64,000 nucleotides of DNA from Leishmania martiniquensis (Eukaryota > Euglenozoa > Kinetoplastea > Trypanosomatida > Trypanosomatidae). The stretch lies in contig NC_090151.1 of assembly GCF_017916325.1 (NCBI RefSeq), forward strand, positions 506,001-570,000. The letters run 5' to 3'. Under the pieces are notes generated by a model that saw only the letters and a list, made by a program, of their open reading frames with translations, was not told where the DNA came from and searched no databases. A program made the position numbers and the translations under genes. Every line of letters begins with the position of its first letter. Position 1 is the first letter of the stretch. Shown here piece after piece: positions 30,801 to 37,600 of this stretch.

Positions 30801-33018
30801 CATTGGTCGCGGTACTAATCCACAGCGGTAGCATCCGAAGCCACCACACAACTGCTGCGGCACCCTCGCTGCGCATGTGTTCCTGCTCCTGCTTCCAGTG
30901 CTGAATCAGGGCATCCCAGACTCGCAAAGGGGATGCCGCCGCGGTGCGGCGATCGGCCCCCAGTCGCGCCGCGTGACTGTCGTCATGCCCCACACCCTCC
31001 TCCCCTGCGTAGTCCTCCGCCGCCGCCGCCGAGACGGATGGCTGCGGCGGCAACGGATTGGAGACTGCGGCCGCCTCGTCATCATCCAGCACGAGTTCGA
31101 CTGGCGTGGCTGAGCCGGCCGCCCTAGCAGTGTAGCGCCACTTGGATGGCGTGGTGCTCGGCGTCGCGGCTACGGTGGCGAGTCGATGGTACAACGGCAA
31201 CAGGAGCGCATAGGTTGGTAGAAGGGCGTGGTAAACTACGATGAGATTCATGAGAGCCTCTTGCTGCGCTACAATCGCGGAGAGCCCCTGAGCCCCGCGA
31301 CTGTACAGCTGCGTAGCGAGCTGCAGGGGCACCTCGGACCGCTGCTTCATCGCAAAGTCAACGAGAGCCGCCATACCGCGAAGGCGGTGAGCCTCCAGGG
31401 TGAAAGGCGTCACCCCCGATTTGCCGACCTTACCAGTGGCCGCAGCGTCGCTGAGGGGATCGATCGCGGTGGTTTTTGGATGGTGGAAGCAGTACGTCTG
31501 CGTGTGGAGGTGCTCCAGCATGGCCACGGCAAATAACCATCGAACATCGTTCAGCGTAGCGGTCGAGGCCGGAACGGCTGTGCAGTGCGCGTCCCATCGA
31601 AGCGCACGCCGCGCCACACGAACGGCAGCCGCACCTGCGCCGCCCTCATCTGCGTCGCAGCACAAGTGGATGATCCACACGTGCACGAGGTGCAGCTCTT
31701 GCCCGACGCGTTCGAGGGTGTTCTGGAGCGTGTCATCGACCGTCGCGTCTTTCAGCCCTCGAGGCGACCTGCGCTTGCGAGGTGAGCCGCCAGCAGCAGC
31801 AGCAGCAGAAGCAGCACTAGCGGCAGCGTCTCTGCGTTGTTGCCGCCGCATCACGTAGATGCGGTGATCGTTGACAGCCCGACACTCTTTCTCGACTGCG
31901 CGCAGCACCGCAGCAGCCCCGCCTTGCACGTTGGCAAGCGGGTCTTGCGGCCTTGTCGAGCCTGCGCGACCGTCATAGAGCTCCCTCGAGACGCGCTCGC
32001 ACAGATCGAGAAAGGCTGTCTCCAGCCACCGTAGCGGCGCCGTCTCCTCCGCGGCGATGGCCCGCTGTGTGGCAGAGCCTAGGGCTACTGGAGCGGTGAC
32101 GATCGCCATTGGCGAAGAGAGAAAGGACGAGGCCAGCGGTGACCCCGTGAGGGGCATCGAGGAAGGGCCGGCAAAGACAGGAAAAGTCGGGGCCGCAGCA
32201 GCACTCACGCGCGTGCGCCACTGCTGCGGTGTCGAGTGCAGTGTCAAGGCGAAAGTGTTGGCAAAAGCGCGAAGTGCCTCAGTCACCGACAGCCCCGCCG
32301 CCGCTGGTGGGGTGGGGGTAGCGCCGCCATGAGTGCGCTGAACAGGTGGTGGCAGTTGAACACACCATCGCGCGCATCCAGCGATATGACTTCCCTCCAC
32401 TCGCCGGCTGCCTGCAACAGGAGTCGCCTTCTCGCCGGCGTTCTCGACCTTCTCAAAAGTGAGACGCGGTGCGTGGGCAAGACAGTCCTCCTCAGCAGGG
32501 CTCTGCATGGCTCTGTTGGCGCCAACGAGAAGACGATAGCGGAGCTTTGCAAGGCGACGATGCTCCTGACTCCATTCGGCGTCGCGTCCGGTGCCCAGAG
32601 TCCCATGAGCGGTCGATGTACCGGCGCCGCAGGTGGTTGCCATAGCAGCATCCTCGTCCTCTACCGTCTTGCGTGGTAAGGCATCCTCGAGGTGCTGCTG
32701 CTGCTGCTGCGCTTTCTCTGTGACGAGCTTCGGCGGCTTCGGCTCGCTTGAAGGGGCCCCTGCATTGTCACGATCTGCCGCGAGTGTCTGACCCGGCACA
32801 TCCCCTGCAGTGGATTTCGCCTGTGCGTGGGGGCGATGTCGGCGCGGTGCAATGGCGGGTCTGCTCTTCCACACTATGGGTCGGCATTGTTGATGCAGCG
32901 CCGCAGCAGTTGGGGGCACGTGGCTGGCGATTGCCGAAGGAGGGCCGGCTGTCGGCGCCTTCGCACATGCATCAGCTGTGGCTGCGAGGGTGCAGGCGAA
33001 AATGCGAAGAGGTCGCAT
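21853..33018 (-). CDS. Giant protein of unknown function (3721 aa)
   Basis: An 11.2-kb uninterrupted frame. I recognise no catalytic motif. The composition is Ala/Leu/Arg/Val-rich with many helix-like stretches, which suggests an alpha-helical-repeat scaffold. Low-complexity tracts (Gln runs near 110, Ala runs, Gly/Ser linkers) interrupt it. The N-terminus (MRPLRIFACTLAATADACAK) is nearly free of acids and carries Arg and hydrophobic residues, compatible with a mitochondrial presequence. The C-terminus is strongly basic (RRIARALRFTRRHLDVRRRR), compatible with RNA or rRNA contact. A mitochondrial RNA or ribosome-assembly role is speculative. The first ATG is 33018. An in-frame TTG at 33069 extends the frame by 17 codons, but a stop occurs upstream at 33151-33153 with no ATG between. 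A candidate acceptor is at 33181-33180 (5' UTR about 161 nt). Confidence 0.85.
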   Translation of the reverse strand: MRPLRIFACTLAATADACAKAPTAGPPSAIASHVPPTAAALHQQCRPIVWKSRPAIAPRRHRPHAQAKSTAGDVPGQTLAADRDNAGAPSSEPKPPKLVTEKAQQQQQHLEDALPRKTVEDEDAAMATTCGAGTSTAHGTLGTGRDAEWSQEHRRLAKLRYRLLVGANRAMQSPAEEDCLAHAPRLTFEKVENAGEKATPVAGSRRVEGSHIAGCARWCVQLPPPVQRTHGGATPTPPAAAGLSVTEALRAFANTFALTLHSTPQQWRTRVSAAAAPTFPVFAGPSSMPLTGSPLASSFLSSPMAIVTAPVALGSATQRAIAAEETAPLRWLETAFLDLCERVSRELYDGRAGSTRPQDPLANVQGGAAAVLRAVEKECRAVNDHRIYVMRRQQRRDAAASAASAAAAAGGSPRKRRSPRGLKDATVDDTLQNTLERVGQELHLVHVWIIHLCCDADEGGAGAAAVRVARRALRWDAHCTAVPASTATLNDVRWLFAVAMLEHLHTQTYCFHHPKTTAIDPLSDAAATGKVGKSGVTPFTLEAHRLRGMAALVDFAMKQRSEVPLQLATQLYSRGAQGLSAIVAQQEALMNLIVVYHALLPTYALLLPLYHRLATVAATPSTTPSKWRYTARAAGSATPVELVLDDDEAAAVSNPLPPQPSVSAAAAEDYAGEEGVGHDDSHAARLGADRRTAAASPLRVWDALIQHWKQEQEHMRSEGAAAVVWWLRMLPLWISTATNALQLGIILVSSSGGAASAPRAADPMKVLVDRAAAMLRDALRFDRRDYERSRGAQRPRMLRSACPKSDAPPPGAKGSTSNDDEADANGRSGGSATTAAGAASEREAYDALDDADGLGADAPPPLRRQRGKRSLFYKSPHEADGGVLVRESQAKLAKRSINGNTSAAGSRFQARSRVGASFAARSASSIPGVLGSRRSGADADAAGAGHPRHGRAASASVAADRSTSPIFQTVVLSRESPLILSDLFCLDAVRRQSCLEEAWAATVHSQHELWLLLYALPPAAGAASEAADHEKFDRATLLRNALPAAVASLFDAAALVVPGVTDDSNQRRAVATSFSSPSAHAQVQEEVLQRVLCALQSAQEQLGLSLLESLHHLLVSVAQVLLRIHHMKGNALGSSRVPQELTAGKQAPLEHVLQRQAFTHVLTIGATMFLGRNSLAWESAQVAWQLQQQQLRYPQIEFRVGAAMSQLPRTRLVSVAMDDFAMQWTKAIVKDLSLLHVWCRQCADVVLANAQEMLRVLQTPPASAELPLFSKQTTMAALLRSLSVLARQWRQRRDATQKGYRVHQIAELAEVSHEGVMRLYQGVLDLLRNDGELRLLCCYPGFLRDLFEIHVRLKVDVASLMDWADRHLLPTVLPVVLAGLHRSQSIHSAATHADLCETTLGLLSQLSRYAANPKMSLADVVRTKWNQVLLHVNLYCIRTAGRGGRKRAPDYGLPPPALPSLDDIAALPQQPHSADPAAAVAAAARQWVEAFTGGREHLFLALLDRSEALLEATREVQSRTIEAAEGTTSALAAYVEVWDERVRFSGRDWDTGSPVGDKGVVDGPTTDTRELLARLQATYEGVQVFGTIMSPALCASAEVVPFMGSKPSNARQLGFLVRFMEQHLRVQEHLSRLNDDELESFVLPWRAKGEEVPSAVPKSPSPSATLAASAATVGETAPLVLLDFVGYLSSRSVWAMVTWACNIAETVVKIELKRHRRIPDVVQAVAATAILSQLRAVPPPLRGAGKPPVNILRALLSLSDMVAGTTESLLGYHRRSVIRGLLSSPTRDQYRVATFGLKQAIAYVQEEARQYHGLRAQGRGEWDEGASVMEDGDTEVDFDAAATTEAAQSGDGTPHFRMNADGTIDRTWLAVGAPGLPAPPQQQEVGIYYVKVWAAYAAQQRLRAATGRAATREEKVTASALMPYLRTDLNREYRFFLSCLVCLTDASMEAVLLQLRRLQGDGEEDIRLLVEAAVSELCSTVAATIHSLLSLSPEVRRACCQREEAELLWASLCIVATISAVVPRDTQERVFTPRCIDAIGRVLSLTRRLIDDVISMMATLISANGEGGRSAAQDGPATASIEVDASLVCRPLSTALVRGAQLLMRDPQSSQRLAIRLAVRQRERDDLSAVLMALQVLVKSAAAYEPGRGLLQCVCARIAAELGQPLLGPASVSDAAPTALNVAATVISRSEYSVVLRGLASACAAPTPSSGRDGKPGGGDKGNGAVESAMTLPAAGANAVLEAGLVVCNVAAAARHVVEDAAGIEEERRRCLSRTASEEEWNSAGVPNADGAALPAAGRGLTSSPLLHLSYNAASQPPALSVADVMESGAMPTAAIIDAVITHAAATVRAAGGRSALDLPSLRGMARMGSTAADSVEDDPAMAFGFVRLVREFQRHVTELLSLVPLRDIVARPQAEVLFACLSLLHGTVSASAEERMWALMTSKWVSELLAPSEATFLELQKLELARVRERRALASRDVRPGDETPFRGAVDGAAHACNSSPYGPLPWGAAVLDMFAAAGRAPTTGSVHARNELSVLAAAEQSMRRHWCAEGTDLPRHDDVACVLFGAGGARKGSWSADKGDRGGQQSNECAAGLELDPQTTGLAALAAMPDPIPIPVVLTILKLLSRHPMEHAVPGSVARPAQTCAENGRGLAVDQVAMAASWLAKGGSDGGNGSGLGGPDTKADHSSFKAFAEVFLTYTARAYWLLRPRLGDSAWVVWGIMQKSMSVYPTDNGARQREWDRVCRQWRLPVSLDHAHAVAGHFFTEEQRRHIKAWTTALHMAAFGEGASTPSSTKTVDDAEEVAVLRYLQAAALYLHLLARTLYLLSRLGLFGDLPKASTEVVRLRVQAQVLQRRAPGDRGVTAANPVVAKEALARELALMALERQTQPLFVNRNLFEGAMLQLVNVVWCVVRHADSLTHTATDAVVLRLQVFHSMRTSAPSLQRAKKSVTAEAAAIVSYADHVRTMVVGVVQDTMDMVIDLGSPVPSMLPQNAVKTFLTSGFSCEPLTLRLPTSRASSASTTAAPSARSSQSAARGGRTSNGLVAPAVSVIATHLSTTGVPSSMASDSAPIAAASSAVAGSPSATPEVAVSHAFNPVARPELFVGSPTTLAILSPQFVRKTICRSLESTATSPALLPIAFALEFYLARHGVPLAPLLEATTELLTACTLRNSAIHMYCERLASELTSRKEFRQALAPPTIASAEQGAAGSISNEVVISFLAAIARRDVLVTKKTLAHLLHSVMRMRPDVFGHPPTEDRQGKLTLVQVGTTVDSAIDTTNPLYTPAQPAVKRGRSGSAGSESGCAPGGDSDADGPCGSAAVMHAFSLEKWSDATALTHRKALAALTISLPTVIEVAMHMDCMRPLDSAEWRRAIKMLKAADEERRERVAAHRSQVQAAIQQGHVGNEPGGEGREDEKGRRAEPTAATSGNVDASLHLEDPFDFGVGVLHLRYALRKIVHASLRRLLHQQGPRMLADVALMLQMVDPALQRATTKTQASSSVAGPPGGGATERRALSCPRARSAGSSAEQPRPFDGVLAGTTRVLLSRAVLCAQAIGYDSTGSVLEMSPHKGSSKPQEAQPVLKLPVPALQPSVVEAAISATAGAAAPHLRKGRHMQAGHSTGKIGQLSKEEKATVHQRVELEREAATTVGLTTVQLPPQGIRRIARALRFTRRHLDVRRRRQEYRRRREPRLAEACYSTCAAFPQPSRSHAPFSEAHGSR

Positions 33019-34657
33019 GGCTGCGCAACGATACGCTCCCAAAGGGAAAGACGCTCGGATGCCTAACAACGGGGAGGACGCCTCTGCACGTTCTTGAGGC
33101 CAAACGCAACGGCCCTGCCTCTCACTGCCGCCACTCCGAGAAACTGGCTGTCAATATTAAAAACCTTTTCGTTAGGCGCCTCCCACACGCACAGAGAGGC
33201 ACAGACGCACGCGAACCAGAATTGAGGAGGAAGAGAAACGATAAGAGAGGGGAAGTCTCAGGTACCGGTTCCGATCACCGCCTTTGCCACTCTCTGCCCC
33301 CCACCCGAACTCGCCGCTCGATGGCGGCAAGTGCAAGAGCACCAGGAGAAGCGGTAGACAGGAGATGCAGACGCTTCTTCCACTGCGTACTCTCCAAGTG
33401 CCACCGCGAGCGCTGAGGCAGTGGGTTGAGGCGCGGGAAGCAGCGATAATGAGTGTGTGTCACGAGAAGGGCGCGAGTCCCATCCAAGACGACGAACAGT
33501 GCGTGTGCGTGTGTACGCAGTGGTGCTGAGAGCTACGCCCGCGTTACACTCCGTGTACCATGCACTCGCCCCCCTACCACACACACACACACGGCCGAGA
33601 GCGCACGAAACGCGAGGATGAAGCGATGATGGGCTGTGCTTGTACGTGTCCACGTAGAAGCAACGTGCGAATTCCGTCACGGTGGCTGCGCTATCGCCGT
33701 GCAGTACTGCGCTGGCGGAGAAGTCCGAGAAAAAAACATGCCAGGGGAGGCGTATTGGAGGGGGGAGGAGGGGTGACAGAGGGGGGAGTAGAGTCATGTG
33801 AGAAAAAGGTTAGCATGGGCGGCAGAGCACGTTGCAGGCGCAACGCCACGAGGCGTAGGTGAGGGAGGGAGGAAGGGGGGGCGGGTCAGGCGCCGCCGGC
33901 GTTTCCGTTCCTGAGAGCGAGAAGGTGCGGGTGGTAGAGCTGTGTGCGCGTGTGTGTGTGGGGGGGGTCGGGGGGGAAAGAGAAGTAGCCCAGGAGGCTT
34001 GCGCCTTGGAGCGCGAACAGAGATCGCCTGCTGTAGTGACATATAATGCAGAGGACCCGCAAGCGTGCCGCGTTCCACTTCAGAAAGCGCAGACGCATCA
34101 CTGTGCCTCCCCCCTCCCCCCTTCACCACCGAGTAAGGGTGGCGGCTGCTGCCCCCCGGCAGAACAAGAGACCGACACCCCCCCACCACCTCCCACACAC
34201 ACACACAGAGACACACACGCAAACTCACCTCTGCCCACAAACCACATCATCGCATCACAGCACAGCCCGTGACGGGCGGCAGAGGGGAAGGGGAGAGAGG
34301 GGGGATAGAGATCGCTTATGCATTAGCATCAATGTTTAGGCCATTACACAGGAAGGGCAAGCGACAAACACAAACACACACACACACACACATGCGGGCA
34401 CGCAGAAGCAGCAGAGCATGCGCTCATCAACTCGTCGCACGTCACTGTCGCCGGCGTGGCGCACCTCTGGAGCACGCGGCCCGAAAGCGTACAGCAGATA
34501 CTCCTTCTCGTTCATGGAAGAGCCAAGCGGCGGCCTCTTCGATCATCATAACAACCGCGCCCGCCACCAAAGCGATGGCGGAACGAGGGTGGTGGTGGTG
34601 GTGTGGGGGGGGCAGCTGAGCTGCCGCGTGCTCACTCACACACGCACGCTGGCTTCA
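33019..34657. other. Intergenic region, RPA1 to giant gene
   Basis: No supported gene. Purine-rich plus-strand runs at about 33222-33255 precede the giant gene. The rest (33300-34650) is mixed low-complexity DNA with CA runs at 34193-34210 and 34374-34392 and G runs near 33960. It is presumably the RPA1 3' UTR. Confidence 0.6.
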
Positions 34658-37600
34658 TCAGGAACCGTTCTTCTCCATGACGTCGCGCAAGATCTGCGGG
34701 TCCTGACCTACCCTGACTAACGCTGTCCCGACGCGAGGCCGCTCGCCCACCATGATGGCCGAGCTGATAGAGTGCAACTCGTCGCCGACGCCGCGCGTCA
34801 GAGCCGTGTGCAGAAAGCGCTTTGAGGACGCAAATGTCATCTGAAAGAGTGGGCTGGCGCTGTGGGAGATGACGCCGGTGAAGTTGAAGTTTTCCCAAAC
34901 GCCACGGTGCGTCGCGGCGTCGGCGATGAGGGTGAGGTGATGATAGTCAACGGAGTAGCGCTTGAACAGCTTCTCGAGCTCGTCGAAGAGGGCTTTGTAG
35001 CCACTTTCCACGCCAAAGGAGTTGCACATGTCTCGAATGTCGGTGGAGCGCGCCTTTCGCACCTTAATGGCGCGTGCGCGAACGGTGAAGAGGGCGAGAA
35101 ACGCCGTAACGCTACGGATGGTCGCCGAGCTGCCCTGGAATACCATCTCGCCACACGTCGGGTCCTCGGCCTTGCGAGTGTACGAGACGGCGTCGAACTG
35201 CGTCAGCCACGACGGGAACGTCTGCTGCGACAGCGCACTCTCGAGCACATCGGGGATGACGGTGACCACCTGGTCCGAAGTCTGTATCGACACGTTCACT
35301 ATAAAGAGATCCTCCGGCATCGGCACGACGCCGTCTCGCAGGGCCGCCTCCCGCAGCAGCGGTGCAATCTCGACGCGGTACTTCTTGTTGCCGTACAGGA
35401 CGCACACCATGGGAAAGGAGTCGTAGCTTACCTCTCCAGACGCTGTGGAAGCCGCCTCGCCGTTGCTGGTGCTCTTCCAGAAGAATCCGGTGCCGTCCTC
35501 GTCCTCTTCCTCATTGTCGTCTTCCTCCAATCGTGGCTTCTTGTGCATGGGGCTGATGCGGCCGCCGCCCTTGCGCCCTCTCGAGCCGTCTGCCGCGTCC
35601 ACCGTCTCGTCGTCGTCGTCATCCTCGTCACCTTCACTACTACCGCCGTCGTCGCCCCGATCCGGCATCATGTCGTCACGGCCAAGCTCGCTGCCGGTGG
35701 CGGACGGTGCCAAGCCTGCGCCAAGCGCCGGGGTGTTCATCTGCGTGGGCTGTTCTTCCATGTCGTCGTCGTTGTCACTCATGCCGCCGCCGGCCGCGGC
35801 GCCGCCGTCGTCCATCAGGGAGGACGGGTCTTGCGTCGCTCCACGCATCGGACCGCCGGCGCCTTCGCGCTCCTCCTTCGAGCGGCCCCGCAGCGCCGTC
35901 ACCACCTGCCGTGCGAAGCTCTTCAGAGTCTGTGTGAAAGACTGAAGGTGCTCGGCTTTCGACATGCACATGGCGCGCTGCTTCTGCGAGAGCAGCATCT
36001 TGGAAAAGAGGAGCGCCACCGTCACTTGTGTGCCCTCGGCGGTGCGGGTGACATGGTAGTGATAACCCGGCATCGTGTCCACCTTCGCGGCGCCACCCCT
36101 GGCCGCACGCCTGGTGGCAGCATCAGCAGGAGGTACGCGGGCCATGCAGTCCGTCAGCCGCGTCGCTACGCCCACCTGCAATATGCGCGAAATCGCCTCC
36201 TCGTCTGCCTCCGTCGCCTTCTCTACCGGCACCACTATTGCCACCTTCTGCACCGAGGCGTAAATGAGCAGTTCACGCAGACGCGGAATGCCCTCTGTCA
36301 CGTGCGTCACGGTCGATCCGGCGCTATGGAACGTGTTGAGCGTCATCTGCGTCGACGGCTCACCAGCGGCCTGAGCCGCCAGCAGGCCGACGGGCTCACC
36401 GGCGTCGCAGTACGCCCGCACACGTCGCCGTGCCGTGAGCTCTGTCATCACATCGCGGTAGTACTGTATGCTTTCCTCTCGCTTCTCGTGCAACTTCTCT
36501 TCCAGTACACCGTTTTTGGCCCATCGCACGACTTGCGATACCTTCTTGAAGAGCGGATACGGTGCTTTAGTCGCCAGGTACCTGTCAAGACTCGCCTTGT
36601 AGTGCGCGGGGAGTGGGTCGCGCTGCGCCTCCGCCTCGAGCAACGCACGCTGCGCCGCACGCATGGCCGCGGCCGTCCCTTGGGCGCGCCCGCGCTTGCC
36701 ATGGCTGTTGCGCAGCGCGGTCTCCTCCACCTCTTCCTCGCTCGTCAGCACGCCGGTATTGACGTTCATCTTTCGGCCCAAGTCGACGCAGTTGTCTTTG
36801 ACAACCTCCCACGCCTGCAGAGACGAGGTCCGCATGGGGTCGAGTCCGTCGCCGCCGTAGAGGAACTGGATCACGCTGCCGTTGGCGTCGCGCACGGAGT
36901 GGTCCCAGTGCACCACGAGGCTCTCCAAACCTTTGACGAGGCACCGCTGCAAGTGACCGGAGCGGGAGGTTTTGACGGCTGTGTCGATGAGTCCATCGCG
37001 GCCGGCCATGGCATGGAAGGTGTACTCTGCCGGCCGAATGCCGGAGGTGAAGCGGCCCATCGCGTAGCCCAGCGATCGGGCCCGCGTCTCCGCGACAAAG
37101 AAGGGCGGCAGCGTCTTACCCGAGTTCATGCGCTTCACCCGGCGCCCATCGAAGAGCTGCTGGCCGAGACCGAGCGACATCTGAATGGCGTTCGTGTTGC
37201 TGCCCTTTGCACCTGACATGGTCATGGTGAGCAACTGGTTGTGCGGGAACGGCCGCAGCATGCGCCCCGGTACGAACTCCTTCTGAAGGTTCGTCGCCAT
37301 CCTCATGATCACGGGCATCACACTCGCCTCGTCATCTGGGAGGCTGAGTGGCGCGTTGTCCAGCTCGCGCAGCAGCGCGGCGCGCCGTTCTTCCTGCAAG
37401 AGAAGCATGTCATCCATGCCAATGGAGAAGCCTTCGCGCTGCAAGCTCATGGACAGCACGCGACCAAGCGCACCAAACAGCTCGCCCACCATGTGGGGCC
37501 CGTAGATTTCGTGAATAACGTGCACAACGGAGAGGTTGCTAGAGCCGAGCTGATTCTTGCACAGGATGCCGGTGATGAGCTCACTCTCAAAGAATTGCAC

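Noticed and set aside
34862..37216. A 784-codon plus-strand open frame opposite RPA1
   Set aside because: It mirrors the highly conserved RPA1 gene, its product is His/Arg/Val-rich without domains, and GC-rich codon bias on the minus strand naturally opens the antisense frame.
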